Assembly: GCA_019925105.1 (NCBI GenBank)
Contig: JAHGAU010000001.1
Span: 744,001-808,000, forward strand
DNA: 64,000 nucleotides
Direction of reading: 5' to 3'
Source of the DNA: Niebla homalea
Lineage: Eukaryota; Ascomycota; Lecanoromycetes; Lecanorales; Ramalinaceae
The translations under genes were made by a program, and so were the position numbers. Below the pieces are notes generated by a model. That model worked only from the letters and a program-made list of their open reading frames with translations. It searched no databases and was not told the origin of the DNA. This document shows, piece by piece, positions 12,286 to 24,448 of this stretch (position 1 is its first letter; the number at the start of each line of letters is the position of its first letter).

Positions 12286-12866
12286 TGTGGAGGGTCTTTC
12301 AGGCTGAAGAGGCCGCGTATGGATGACGCCCAATTGAAAGGCCGACGGCTCAATTATAGATCAATTGGTCGATTACTTTGTGTTCCAGATGTCGAGTGCG
12401 AATGTTGATGTAAACAGGAGGGGATGAAGGAGCGCGATTGGAGTGTCGCGCTTGGCGGAGAAGCCAGGACCCACGGAGGCGAGCCGCCACGGGGCAGCCC
12501 TACGAAGCTACGACGGCAGCATGGCAAGCATGGTTCCCTCTTATGTAGAATCTGTATTGAGCACCAATTCTGATTCGCCTGTAGATGGGCAAAGAATTTC
12601 CCTTTAATTCAAGATGCAGAACACCGTTCTGTGCCCCATGCATTGCAGAAACATCTGAGATTCTTGGCCGTCTCCTGATCATTAATTCACTTCGAGACTG
12701 GGATGTCGGTGATGGAATGAACCGGCGCGCGTTTGACCCGGAATGCCGGACATTCCGTTGGATGACTGTTTCAAACGATCCATGACAACCGAGCTTACAT
12801 CACGGCGCCACCTGCGCCATTGACGATTGATATACTTTTGGTCTTTCTTTTATTTCATCTTCTCCT
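12286..12866. promoter_or_regulatory. Divergent intergenic region, Dam1 and Sec14-like
   Basis: This 581-base region is shared by two divergently transcribed genes. No additional gene is supported. A frame overlapping the right end (12820-13173) is a hydrophobic shadow of the Sec14-like gene. Confidence 0.45.
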
Positions 12867-13301
12867 ATGCGACGCTGTATGTTCTCTCGCTCGTCAATAC
12901 TCCTTCCTAGACAGTCATCCAAACCTTTACAGAATACCCTCCGACGCCGACTTCCTGTTCCACCTAGATCCTACAGACCTACCATCCAGCGCTTACATAA
13001 TCCTGGAACACGCACTCTCTGCCACCTCGTACAATTTAGTTCGACTGATACTATCATTGTTGTCGCTCTCTGTGCTGCTCTGCTGGCTGGAGTCACCACT
13101 GTCTACCCAGAATTCCAACCCGCCTATTCCTATCCCCCACGTAGCTCTGAAGCTGAAAAGGTCAATACGTTAGAAGAAATGGCTGCAGTGGCAGGCACGC
13201 CGCAGCCTGGTAGACCGGGTAACCTCACGGCCGAACAGGAACTCAAATTGAAAGAATTCTGGTCAACAATACTTCACATCTTCGGCATATCAGATCCAGC
13301 A

Positions 13302-13333
<32 letters not shown>

Positions 13334-14632
13334 TGGCGCTTCCATAAGTTCCCAAGCTCGCGCAAATACCGCGGGTGCAGACAAGAAGAAGTCGAAGAAG
13401 CGCGGCTTGTTCGGCCGCAAGGCCAATGCTGATTCAGGGTCCGATGGAGCGGCGGATGGAGATGACAAGTACGGCCAATTGAAGGAATTCCAGGCCTTGC
13501 TCGATAAGCAACCGCCAGAGGAACTGCGCAGCGCCTTTTGGAGCATGGTGAAACACGACAATCCGGATGGCCTACTCTTGCGCTTCCTTCGTGCTCGGAA
13601 ATGGAACGTTCAAAATGCCTTGGTTATGCTGATGGCGACCATGCATTGGCGCCTGGAGGAGGTGAAAGTGGACACCGACATTGTCAAGAGGGGTGAAGGT
13701 GGTGCTTTGGAAGATAGCAAGAGCTCTGATGCTGCCGTGAAGAGAGAAGGCGACGACTTTTTGACCCAGATGCGGATGGGAAAGAGCTTCTTGCATGGGA
13801 CCGACAGGGCCGGCAGACCCATGTGCTTCGTGAGAGTGAGACTACATAAGCAAGGGGAACAAACACAGACCAGCCTGGAGCGCTACACCGTTTATACCAT
13901 AGAAACTGCAAGGTTACTTCTGAGTGGGAATACAGACACTGCGGTAAGTGAGAGAGCATTCTCAACCCGACATACAATGTTAACGGATCCCAGTGTATTG
14001 TATTCGACATGACCGACTTCTCGATGGCGAACATGGACTACGCGCCTGTCAAGTTCATGATAAAGTGTTTCGAAGCCAACTACCCAGAATCACTGGGCGT
14101 CGTACTCGTACACAAATCTCCATGGATTTTCAATGCTGTCTGGAAGATCATCAAGGGCTGGCTCGATCCGGTCGTGGCCAGCAAAGTCCACTTCACCAAA
14201 AATCTCGACGAGCTGGCAGAGTTCGTACCAATGGACCACATACCCTATGACCAAGGCGGTAAAGATCCTTGGACCTACAGCTACGTCCCCCCGGTTGCGG
14301 GAGAGAACGCGAAGATGGACAATGACGATTTCCGGGAAAAGCTGATGGAGGGGAGACGGAAGGTCGTGCGGGAATACGAGGCTGTCACCCAGCACTGGAT
14401 GCGCAGCACAGGCGGCGAAGTCGTGGAGAGGAGGAAAGCCTTGACGGAGGAATTAAGGGCTGGCTACTGGGAATTGGACCCGTATGTCAGGGCGAGGACG
14501 TTTTATGATCGCACGGGGATGCTCAATTTCGGCGGTAAGGTCCAATTCTATCCTCCGAAGGGGCGAGAGGCCGCACCGATGTTGAATGGCGGACCGATAC
14601 CTGCGGGGCATACGAGCGATGGGGTGGATTGA
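12867..14632 (+). CDS. Sec14-like CRAL-TRIO domain protein with N-terminal membrane segment
   Basis: Probable phosphatidylinositol or other lipid transfer protein. Two exons (12867-13943, 13994-14632) give 571 residues. The basic N-terminus and the hydrophobic stretch TIIVVALCAALLAGVTTVYP (about residues 63-82) suggest a mitochondrial or membrane-anchored form. A run of five Asp-Gly pairs follows near residue 150. Next come a CRAL-TRIO N-terminal helical region (LLLRFLRARKWNVQNALVML, about 231-250) and the lipid-binding domain with FDMTDFSMANMDY and HKSPWIFNAVWKIIKGWLDP. The conserved FDMTDF begins right after the intron, which supports the splice. A second ATG lies 12 bases downstream. The substrate cannot be read from the sequence. 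Homologues exist widely in filamentous fungi. Confidence 0.88.
13312..13338 (+). repeat. GACGGC hexamer repeat inside the Sec14-like gene
   Basis: Near-perfect tandem GACGGC units, the last one GATGGC, encode alternating Asp and Gly. The repeat lies in the linker between the membrane segment and the lipid-binding domain. Confidence 0.9.
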
Positions 14633-14813
14633 CCTGATTGCGGAGGTTTCAATTGAGCCTAATAGAGCAGCGACTGCATGTATGTAATGGCTCATGAAAA
14701 CCACTTTCTTGGAAGAGACATCCTAGGAATTAAACCATAGACGTCGTAAGCCCTTGACGGGTTCGTCCCGGAATCGGTCCCTCTGGGTCGTGCGACTTTC
14801 TCATCAGCCATAC

Positions 14814-15587
14814 TCACATCTTCGCCTTAACCTCCTCAAAATACCCCTTCAGCTTCTCCATATCCGTCTCCTGCGCCGGCCACCCGATCCCCAATCCTTC
14901 CTTCTCGTTCGGCTTGGGAATGATGTGGAAATGGACCTGCCCGTTATTTTCCTCTGTTAACCTTCCTCCATACCGACACATAATTCCAAGATCATTCAAT
15001 TCCCTTCTTGAGGGGGGGAGTGGAACTTACATGATCAACGACCTGATGGGCCGACCGTCCGTTATTCTGGAGGAGGTTGTAATTCTCGGCGCCGACGGCG
15101 TGGGCGATGGTTTTGGCCACGGGCTACAGCATATAAATAAGAACGGGGTAGATTCCTCTGCTTGCAAGTGCAGATGGGTGGTGGGTGTGGAAAAGAAAAC
15201 GTACCAGGATCTCCGTCAAAGATTCATCCGGAACGTCGGTGAGCTTTGCGCCGTGAAATTTGGGGATGACGAGCTGGAAGGGCTTTAGATGGCTTGATGG
15301 ACACATTGACAGGATAGACGGGAAGTTTTTCTTGTCTTTGGAGAAGAGGAGAGAGAGAGAGAGAGAGAGAGCAGGGTAGATAAATTTAGACAGGAAGATG
15401 GGCATACAGCATGGCCTTGAGAAAGAGGCTGGATGTCAAGGAAAGCAAAGACTCGCTCGGACTCGAAGAGCTTGAAGGAAGGGATATCGCCTGGTGGATA
15501 TATCATGAGCCATCAGTGGGGAAGTGAAGTCAGCGACCAGTGGTAGATCAGACCTTTGATGATTTTGCAAAACACGCACGCGGCCAT
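14814..15587 (-). CDS. HNT1: HIT-family nucleotide hydrolase (Hnt1/HINT type)
   Basis: Adenosine 5'-monophosphoramidase-like histidine triad protein. Five small exons (15587-15554, 15490-15408, 15273-15205, 15123-15031, 14936-14814) give 133 residues, the normal size for the branch. The start MAACVFCKIIKGDIPSFKL includes the CxxC-like CVFCKI motif. The middle carries DIQPLSQGHALVIPKFHG. The catalytic triad region QVVDHVHFHIIPKPNE (about residues 88-103) is split exactly by intron 4 between QVVDH and VHFH. All exon lengths sum in frame. The first donor (GTCTGA) is weak but is the only one that joins the conserved KIIKG and DIPSFK. Convergent with the Sec14-like gene. Confidence 0.93.
15353..15372. 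repeat. (GA)n microsatellite in HIT intron 2
   Basis: A run of about ten GA dinucleotides lies within the intron between HIT exons 2 and 3. Confidence 0.85.
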
Positions 15588-15933
15588 TGTTGTAAATGTA
15601 GTCTCGAAGCTTTATTGTATTGGAGGTGTATCAGATTGCATTGAGTGACCGTTTCATCAGCTTCATCTTGCCAAGGACCGAGGCCCCTTCGGATCTGAGC
15701 TTTTTCAGCTTTATGCAGCTATCCGTAGACCAAGCCGCTTCGAGGCTAGTGAGCACGCCAAACGCGAGCGCGTCGCGTTGCGTCAGTATTCACGGGTCAC
15801 TCAACTTTTTGACATTTGATGCATTGAATAGGCATTGGCATGCTGAAATTGTAGTCCTACCATTGCTAACTTACACTCGTTTCGTAATAATCATGCTGCG
15901 CAACTTGGGTCCCGTCTGATGAAAATGAGAGCA
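15588..15933. other. Intergenic between the HIT and Whi5-like genes
   Basis: About 350 bases holding the HIT gene promoter and the 3' flank of the Whi5-like gene. A plus-strand frame here has no family features. Confidence 0.5.
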
Positions 15934-17125
15934 TCAGGAGGTCAGCTCTCCGCCAAGCTCCATTCCAAGCCCTTCCTTTGAAGATCCCCGGCCAACATTG
16001 CTCAACGTAGGACTACCTCCAGGCGGTATCAGGGAGTCGAAATTAAGCCGTCCACGCGCATCTCTGGTGGCCGAAGGAGTTTTGTTCGGGCCTGGGGTCC
16101 TGTTGCCGAACGCGCCTTGCGCCGGGCTTGGGGTTATGTTGACAAAATCGGCAAAGTTGAATTGCTGGCCCGGCGTGTTGAAGCCTGTCAAACCTGGCGT
16201 ACCGAACATCGCTCCAAAGGCGTGTCGATCTTTGGTAGGCGGGGTCGTTGGTGCGAAAAGCCGTGTCGTTCGTGCTCCCGGGTTTGCCGGTGAAGGCGAG
16301 GTTGCGAGATAGAGTAGAAGATCTGCACCTTCTTCTCCATTGCTATGTGATTTAGACTTTCGATGGTAGGTTGGTGGAGGTGTGCGCGGTGGTGAAGGTC
16401 GAGCGGTCGATCGGCGTCGGTGGTGGGACTGCCCGGAAACACGGTCGTCATCTTCCTCTGAGATGTGGCCGAACGTTGGTGAATTGGGAATGGTAGAGAC
16501 TTCTGAAGCGAAAGAAATATTTGGACCCTGAGCGGTCGAGAAGCGGGAAGGGTGAGCGTGTATAGGCGAAGATTGTGAAAGATTATGCGAGGCCTTCCAG
16601 GAGGCGCGGGTAACATCAATCTGCGGCGGGGCCATTGAGTAGGAGCGTGCTCGCTTGCGTTGAGGCATCTCCGTTGCCGCGTAGAGCGATGCTTCTCCCT
16701 TTCTCTTGTATGATGTGTGCAAAAAAGACGACGGTTCAATGTCGTCTGAGAGGACTGGATCGGTTGGCGGGGAGGAGCTTATGCCATTAGTGAAGAGGCG
16801 ATGCTCGGTGGAGGAGGCGGAAGAGGAGCAAACGGAGGAAGTGTCCAGATGGGAAATCCTTCTTTTACGCTGCATGGTGGGCAGACGAGCCTCAACATCC
16901 CGGAAACTGAGGTTCTCCTGACCATGCCGTGTTTTATAGCTTGCCAGGGCGAGGCGGTCATGCAATTTTCTCGCCATCTAAAGGTAGCGAGGGTAAGCAA
17001 TTGGCTTTGGGGGAGCAATTGAAGGTCCGCGGCAAGGGGGGTCTGTCTACCTTTGCGATTTCAACACGGCGCAAGACTTTCTCTCCCACCTCATCAGGAG
17101 GAGAGCTTTGAAAAGAGAAGGACAT
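15934..17125 (-). CDS. Whi5/Nrm1-like G1/S transcription repressor
   Basis: Two exons (17125-17051, 16977-15934) give 372 residues. The short Whi5-like motif spans the start of exon 2 (MARKLHDRLALASYKTRHGQ). Splicing joins RRVEIAK to it, and the intron carries a good GTAGAC donor and CTTTAG acceptor. Later come the acidic/hydrophobic motif ADLLLYLATSPSP (about residues 240-252) and FNFADFVNITPSPA (about 294-307). The rest is Ser/Pro-rich with many SP/TP sites, as expected for a CDK-regulated protein. In yeast, Whi5 and Nrm1 bind SBF and MBF and repress G1/S genes until Cln-CDK phosphorylation. Assignment rests on motif memory, so Whi5 versus Nrm1 is not decided. An alternative start lies at 17146. 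Confidence 0.75.
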
Positions 17126-18249
17126 ATCTAGCAAATGTTTATGCAAGCAACTGAGAAGTAATGGAGAGGTGAAGGTGTTGAGGTTCAGTGGGCGGCAAGA
17201 AGATCGGTTGACTCGATGTCAAGTCTTGTTGAACCTCGACTTGGAGAACGAAAGGCAATGGCCAAGATCAAGAGCACAATATGTCAATGGGCAGATACCG
17301 TTCTGCTCAATATGATTCAGAACTGAAGTGGAGGGCACGAAGTCAAGAAGGAGGCTGTAAATTCCAGAGGCTGCGTGCAAATCTAGTTCTAGTGCCGAGG
17401 GAAAGCCGCTTTTTCGGCCCAGCATTTAGCAAATCCATCCCACTCCACCAATCATTTGAAATAAGTATAAGCTGGAATTCTTGGAAGTCAGAGGTTAATG
17501 TGAAATCGAATTATTCTTAGACGTAGGAATCACCATGTCAACCTGTGGAGACAAGTGATTCAATTATTCTACAACAGATGTATGCCAAACCCTTTACTTA
17601 TATGCTTGGAAAGGCTTTTGGGATACTATAATTCAGATTGTATTCTCACTACTTGGGGAACCTCTTCATAGATACGGAATACGGAATAGGTAACCGATAA
17701 GGCAAAAATGCTAGACGCTTTAGGTGGTGGCTGCAGGAAATCGTCATTTCCGTTAAATAATAAGAAAATTCGGAAGATCTTCCATCTTCCCGTCAATGTC
17801 AATTGTCACTTGTCAATTTTCTCCACCAGTTCCCCAACCTTGTCCTCCACGGTCGTTTCCTGCATCTCACGACTGTTTCAGGTGAATCCGGGGTCATCAC
17901 GCTCGTTACCGTATCTTTGCTTTTGAGGCATTGCAACATTGCCAGTTCTGGCCACTTCTCTACTGGATCTTCTAGCAGCAGTAGCAGCAGCCGAAGGTCC
18001 GGATACCACTTATAGTAGGTTCTTTCAATGTGGTTTCATCGCCATTTCACCATCTTCCCACATGATTCTCCATGATGTGCATCTATGCCTTTCCACAGTG
18101 CACAGGAGTCTCACTGCAACCTCACTCTGATATGAAAGCCTGGTAGGACAAGCATCCGCAAGGAACGAGCCTCACGAACCCTCCACAATTTTTTTGCCTC
18201 TTCAGGCTCGTCAGTCTACGTCTTATCGATTCATGATAGTTGCTTCGTT
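17126..18249. promoter_or_regulatory. Divergent intergenic region, Whi5-like and metallopeptidase-like genes
   Basis: About 1.1 kb with no supported gene. Short frames on both strands are unconserved. It presumably contains two promoters and long leaders. No MCB (ACGCGT) site was seen. Confidence 0.45.
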
Positions 18250-20715
18250 TTGAACTCTGGCGGCATGCCTTTTTTCAAGGAGTTGCGGCGCAAAAAGACA
18301 GCTTCAAAGCTAGAAAAATGCTTCGAGGAATCCAATAGCTCTGAGTCCAATGGCACCGGCCCCGTACGAAATAAGTCTTCCTCCACCGTGAACTCGGTTT
18401 GTAATGGCACTTCAACCCCAGCCTCGTCTGTACAGCCTAATCAATCGACCCCAAATCTACCCACCCTTACTACAAGCAAATCTACAGGTGCCATAGCCAC
18501 TCTACACCAGCGACCAATCGCCTTGACTTCTGTCGGCAACCGAAGTAGTTTCATGGGCCTCAATACGCCCTCTATCAATGGCACCGTTCCCCCAAAAGCA
18601 ACCTTATCAACCTACGCGCCCCGCATTCTGTCTGTGTCTGACAATTCGTGGGTCCACCAGAACGTCCTCTTGGTCTATGGACATATTGGCGAACCAGGCG
18701 AGAAGGCGCTCGATGGTACCGTGACCGTCTGTCATCACCATGACAATTTTCCAGCAACGTCATGGCCCGTTAGCGAATCCTATTTCAAAGCCCTTGTGCA
18801 TTTGACCCCTGGCCCAAATCGCCTCCGTTTCGACTTCAGCTCACCCAAGATAACCTCGAGTCCGCTTCCCAACCACTGTTCCTGGACGACTATCAACTTA
18901 CTTCCACTCGTCAACTCTCCCCCACTACAGCTTGTCATACTCCTCGCTCAAGACTCCCCCGGCGTTTTTGATGCCGTGCCGGAGCGGAAGCAAAGAGAGG
19001 GCAATGATCTTGAGGTTGCAATTAAGAAGTTTCGAATGGCCGCATACCTGTGGCAAGCCTTCACTGGCGAACAAATGTATCGACAAGGTCTTGGTCGCAG
19101 GTGTTTTAGATTCGAGGAGGATTGGCAGACGGGCTCTTTGACGTTCAGAGACAAGGAGTCAGGTACGATGAGGAATGAAGCCAAGATCCATATCGTGAGA
19201 TCCACGAAGACGCTCAGAGAAATCCGGGCTCTAAGCTCTAGTGTTCCGGATGGAAGTCAGGATCAGGGGGCGGAGCTACTGTCAACCGTATTGCAGGATG
19301 TCCAAGATTATTTTAAGCCCAGAGGAGGACAAAAGCTATTCGTGTCGACGCTCCTTCTGGACACCCATTGGGACACGCTAACAAGATCAATAACTGGCCA
19401 TGCTGCAGTGTCTGGTGGAGCAGAGAATATTGACCTCGCCTTGTTCGGTTCTCAAGCTCTTCAAAGTTACCCAGCTTGTCTCGAAGAACTCGTTCCGGCG
19501 TTGATGGACTGCACCCGGACAGACATCAATTTCGTTGCCAACGAGCACGGAGAATCCGGGAGTAATTGGGAGGCAGCAAATATGGGCATCGGCGCCCATC
19601 TTCGTGAGACAGGACGTATGCTTGGCCTTCCACTGCAAGAATCTGGAATCATGGGCAGAGACTGGCGTCTAAATAGGACATTCCTCTGCCGTGAGCCCTT
19701 CTCAACCGCCACCAAGTCACCTGGTACTCGTCTGATTCTGCCCAAAGACGAATGCAGCTGGCACAGATTGGATACCTTGCGCTTCAAGTACCACCCTTGC
19801 TTCCAATTACCAACCGATGCGCCTTTAAAGCCGGACGGAAGTATTCAAATCTGGCCTACAGAGAGCGGGAGAATCATCGTCACCGCGTCCACGGGTATTG
19901 CCTTCGTGGAGATATACGCCGATGACGATGAAGTCTGTCGAGCTTGGATCGAATATGGTAGCGGCGATGTACAAGCCGCCATACCACCTCGTCAGGTCGT
20001 GCTCACCGAGGGCGAACTTCGTGACCGTCTGACGCATAACAAGAAGCCCAGAAATATACGGATAGTCATAACATCGGCTGATTTAGGTCAGTCAAAGGTC
20101 GAGAATATTGGCCAACTGTTCAAGGCCAAATCTCACATTGTCAAGCTTCCAAATGGCAAATCGGGTTTTCGCGGGTGCAGGTTAGGCTCGTCTGAGCATC
20201 CTGGTAGCCAGCCACAACAGGTCCTTCTAGAGACAGCATTCATGCAGACCAAGGTGTTGACCAGCGTCAAGGTCTATCATGGGCTGGCAATGGATGGGTT
20301 GGAGTTTTTCTATGAGGACTCGACACGTCAGCTTTTTGGTAACCGAGGAGGCAAGGCAGAGGAATTTACTTTTGGTAGGTCAACATGGTGAAATGCAGTC
20401 ATGGTAGCTCACATTGTCCAGACACAAGGCGAGGCGAAATTCTCTTTGGGTTTTATCTACGAGCGAGCGCTTTCATAGATGGCCTTGAGATTCTGACGAG
20501 TCTGGGAAGGCGTTCTGGCATCTATGGCAATCCCAAAGGAGGTTCAGGGTACGCTATTTCCGACTTTCCTATGGCTATCATTCATAGGTGAGAGTGCGGC
20601 TATTGACACAGCATCTAGACATACATTAATACCTCCTCGTGGTTACACTATAGCCGGTGTATCCGGCTCATGTGGCCAATATCTTGATGAATTCTCAGTC
20701 ATCATTAGCCGATAA
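18250..20715 (+). CDS. YIL108W-type zinc metallopeptidase homologue with jacalin-like tail; zinc ligands lost
   Basis: Three exons (18250-20374, 20422-20548, 20619-20715) give 782 residues. The central part matches the fungal putative metallopeptidase family typified by yeast YIL108W. The C-terminal part (about residues 640-782, FRGCRLGSSEH through DEFSVIIS) matches a jacalin-like beta-prism lectin fold, split by both introns. Family members normally carry HExxH plus a downstream CPHQESG. Here the aligned region reads HLRETGRMLGLPLQESGIM, so the two motif histidines are Arg (codons at 19603 and 19615) and the third ligand position is Leu (19633). The flanking residues QESGIM and RDWRLNRTFLCREPFS are well preserved. 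This suggests a folded but catalytically dead protein. An alternative start MPFFKEL lies at 18265 and is more family-like. The family assignment and ligand positions come from memory of homologues. Confidence 0.82.
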
Positions 20716-21515
20716 CACGAAGCTTTTTCTCAGCTGGGTATGTTTCAGGACTCGCAGCTTTTGGATTCGCAGCAGCATTCCGAGACCCCTTCGACGAGGG
20801 ATTTCAAGGCCACAAAGATACGTTCGGGCGAGGCCCCACGTGCTGATCCAGCTGCAAGAAAGAAGGATTCCATGGGTCGTAGCACCTGTTTTGGCTCTTC
20901 CTTAGCACATGCATTGACATAGGCATCCTTGAGAGTCGGCATCGGTCAGGGACTGCTGCGGGGTCAGCGAGAATGGTCTTGATCTTCGCATGAGATGTCG
21001 GTGGGTCAGGTCATCTTCAAGTACATAATTCATTTAGCAGAGCATGAAAACGGCTTCATTGGAGCACGGCGTCTGGTCGCAGCATGCATACACATGGAAC
21101 CAGTCGACACACATGTCTCGGTATACATCCTCTTCCAACCACTAGGCCAACCGGATAGCTTGCTGTTCATTGCATTAGGCCCCCAGTCCGTAGATCAACA
21201 GAGCTGCAAGGGGGTGCAGTGGTTTTGAGCCGAAATAAGATAATGGAGGTTCTTTGGACAAATTATATACATTTGGACAATCAAACTCAGGTCGATTATG
21301 GCAAGCCAGTATCTGGATCCACCTGAATCATGCTCCCGTTTGGGGCATTGCACTGGGATTGAGTACTACTCCACCTTCGATATTGCCCTCTCCTCGGAGC
21401 TGAGTCCTCTCGGATAGCGCATCCCCGATCAAACCCTCCTCACCTTTACATCCGGGATGAAGCGTAGAAAAGCACATGGAAATTCCATATCGAGCTCAAA
21501 ACCCCCCTTGGGCCT
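20716..21515. other. Convergent intergenic region
   Basis: About 800 bases between two gene 3' ends. Several short frames exist, none with domain signatures. Nothing else is recognised. Confidence 0.5.
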
Positions 21516-24448
21516 CTACTGCCTATACTTGGCAAGTTGCGCCATGATATCCTGCACGTTCTGTGGCTGCATCTGCTGCTGCTGGCCAGTCGGCGACTGC
21601 ATGCCTCCTTGATAAGGCGTGCCTTGTGGCGGGGCCTGGCCGAGCAACTGGGACAGAGCCTTGTGGGCGGCCGGATTGCTAGCATAGGCCTGCTGGTTCG
21701 GTAGCTGCTGTTGGGGGTACTGCTGATTCGGGTACGGATAGCCCTGGGTGGAAGGCTGCTGTGGTGGGGGTGGCTGCTGATAGGCCGATTGTTGTTGTTG
21801 GTGCGACGGAGTCTGTCTGGCGACGCTGCTGAGCAGGGAAGCCAGATCCTGCGGGGCTGGGTCTGGCTGTTGTGAGGACTGCTGCTGCTGCGGCGGCGGG
21901 GCTTGGCTGGATTGATTGAGGGAGCCGAGTAAGCGCTGCAGCGAGGGACCGTCCAAGGAAGACAATGCGCCAGCGAGGTTGGGGTTTGTGGTTCCTTGCG
22001 GCGGCATTTGCTGGGGGTTCATCTGGTGAGGTGGCGGTATGTGTTGGGATTGCTGAGGGTACGACATCTGCTGCGGTGGCGGATGTTGGCCATATTGGGG
22101 ATTGGGGGGATATTGGTTGGGAGCCTGTTGTTGGGGCAGTTGCGGGTTCTTGGATCTCACTACAAGCTCTGCCGCAATGCCGGCATCAAGTCCTTCGTAC
22201 TCTATTTGGAGAAGACAGGTCAACAAGATGGGTTTCAGCAAGAATCACATTAAGGCTTACCATCAAATCTGACATTGTTCACTCCTCCGCTTCGATCGAA
22301 TATCTGCAATGATACTTTACCTGTCACCTGAGATCTTCTGTCGATTTTAACAAGCCCTTGGACCCCCTCGATGATCTGCCTTTTGACGACTGCGGCAAGC
22401 GATACACCCCGGGGTAGCTGGAGGACCTCGCATCGAAGCCGACGATCACGGAAAGATTGCTGTATGTATCCCACAAAAGTCCTATCTGATTCATCAACGA
22501 GGATGATCTGCACATCCGGTACCTGCATAGGGTTCCGTCGCGGGATTGGTAGATTGGCCTCATCCTCCAAATCCCGTCCTCTTGGGCTGCGACTTCTATA
22601 CCGAGTAGACCTGCCATAAGGAGATCTCGAACGACTTCGGCGGCCGCCATAGTAGCGATCAGGAGCACCCGCGCGCGGAGGGTAATTGTCGTATCCACGT
22701 ATACCTCGGGGAGGGGAGGGAGATCGCATGGGACGATAGTCGTCTCTTCCTCGACGCTCAAATCCGTTGTGCACTACGCCCCTATCATAAGCATTTTGAC
22801 TTTGACGATGCATTCCGCGCGAGTTGCTCCCTCGTGTGTTGTCGGGCGAGCGTGATCTCCGACCATGAGCTGCGCGCATGCTGTCCCCTGCGGCTGTCGG
22901 CGCTGCGTTACGTGTGTTTTTCTGTGGCTTCGATATCTCAAGATCTAAAGCTTAGTTAGCTTTTGGTGACCCAACAGATTGATCCTTCAGCGATGTCCGA
23001 GCTTACGTATTTTTCTGCCACCCAACTCTGTACCCTCCTCTGTCTGCATGGCGCGAGTGCTGCAGCCTGGGTCGGCAAATTGGACGAAGCCATAAGCGTT
23101 CTTCATCGAAATCTGAGCAAGACGCCCATACTTTGAAAAAACATCGAATATCTGCCGTTTGGAGACTTTCTCTGTGAATAGATTTCCTGGGGCACTTGTT
23201 AAATACTGAGGTCGAGGATATTGGAAGACGCAACGCACCAACGAAAAGTCTTGAACCTTGTGGGAAGCGGTCCCATGTTCCCTCGGCTACGTAGACAGCT
23301 TCTTCTCGTAAGAATTCTTGGTAAGCTTTATCACGATCAGGCCCGAACGGGGATGGAGCGTTGATCTCAGAAGCAACAGAAGCCTGGGTCTCGGTTGTTT
23401 GAGTCTCCTCGGCCTGCGGTTGTTGATTTGGAGAAGCCTCGGATTGTTGGCTTTGTGCGGGCTGCTGAAATGTAGCAGTGGGCGGCGGAGGCATGCCATT
23501 GGTCCCGACCGCATTAGATGGAGGTAAGGCTTGAGCAGGGTTGTAGGAAGTGAGAGATTGTGCACTTGGAGTAGAAGCAGCAGCAGATGCTGACGGTTTA
23601 TGATAAGATCGGATGCTTTGCCCAGGTGCGTAGTTGGGGTGGATTGAAGGCTCATCCTGAGGCGGCGGCCTTGGAGGGAGACCAGCTGGAGTAGGGAATG
23701 CACTAATTGGGGTTTGAGCACTGCTTGGGCTCGACGTTTGGGGTACAGTCGATGGTAAGGGAGCTTGTACAGGGGCATTATTCTTATCCACAGGAGTAGA
23801 TGAAGATGCGGAGGCTATGAGATTGTCCAGGAGTGCTTGGATATTCCCGGTGTCAAGGGTCAACTCCTCGCCAGAGTCAGGCACTGTGCTTTGGGGGCCC
23901 TCTTGGGCTTCGCCGGTCGTGGTTGGGGCATCAGCTTGCATATTCGCTGCTAGAACTTCGTCATCTTGAGAAGCTTGGGCGGCGTTTTGAGCATTGGCAT
24001 GCTCGGAAGGGTCGCTGCTCTGGTTCTGAGCGAAAGACGCGAGATTATGTTGCGCAACGGTGGAAGAGTTTTCAGGTGGGCCCACGGATGCAGATGGTTG
24101 CTGCATGAGGAAATCACTTGATTCTGAATTGGGCTTTTCGTACTGCGAAGAGCCATTCATATGAGGGTCAAGATGCTCGCTGGGAGCCTTTCCTCCGTTT
24201 TCATCTGTTCGGACATCTTCTGCTATCTGACCGGGGTTTGATGAACCCCCAAGTAGCTCGTTCCCAGAGGCATGCTGGGGAAGCTTGGGTACCTCCATAT
24301 GAGTAGCAACAAGATTAAAAATCGGATCGATCTGGTTCTGGAGGACTGGGATATTCTGGGGCTCTGGTACGTGGATAGGCTTTGGGCTGGCAGGAGACAG
24401 CGTGTTTCCGTTGTAGTGTGGCGCCTCCGAAGGGCTGCTAGAAGGCAT
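21516..24448 (-). CDS. Nab3-like RNA-binding protein
   Basis: Nuclear RNA-binding protein of the Nab3 type, which in yeast works with Nrd1 and Sen1 in termination of non-coding transcripts. Four exons (24448-23239, 23186-23007, 22944-22261, 22201-21516) give 919 residues. The N-terminal 390 residues are Ser/Pro/Gln/Thr-rich and disordered. One RRM follows (about residues 397-470): RNP2 is split by intron 1 (SRLFV|GNLF) and RNP1 reads NAYGFVQFAD. Exon 3 has RS/RG-rich sequence (RSRSPYGRSTRYRSRSPRGR), then a conserved anticodon-binding-like segment (VQIILVDESDRTFVGYIQQSF). The C-terminus is Pro/Gln-rich with ALSQLLGQ and ends QDIMAQLAKYRQ. Every junction restores frame. The domain order fits Nab3, but the fungal orthologue's function is inferred. 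Confidence 0.87.

Noticed and set aside
12820..13173. Hydrophobic plus-strand frame
   Set aside because: Out-of-frame overlap with the Sec14-like gene. No conservation expected and no continuation.
16188..16739. 183-codon minus-strand frame
   Set aside because: Alternative frame of the Whi5-like exon 2. Arg/His/Pro-rich noise.
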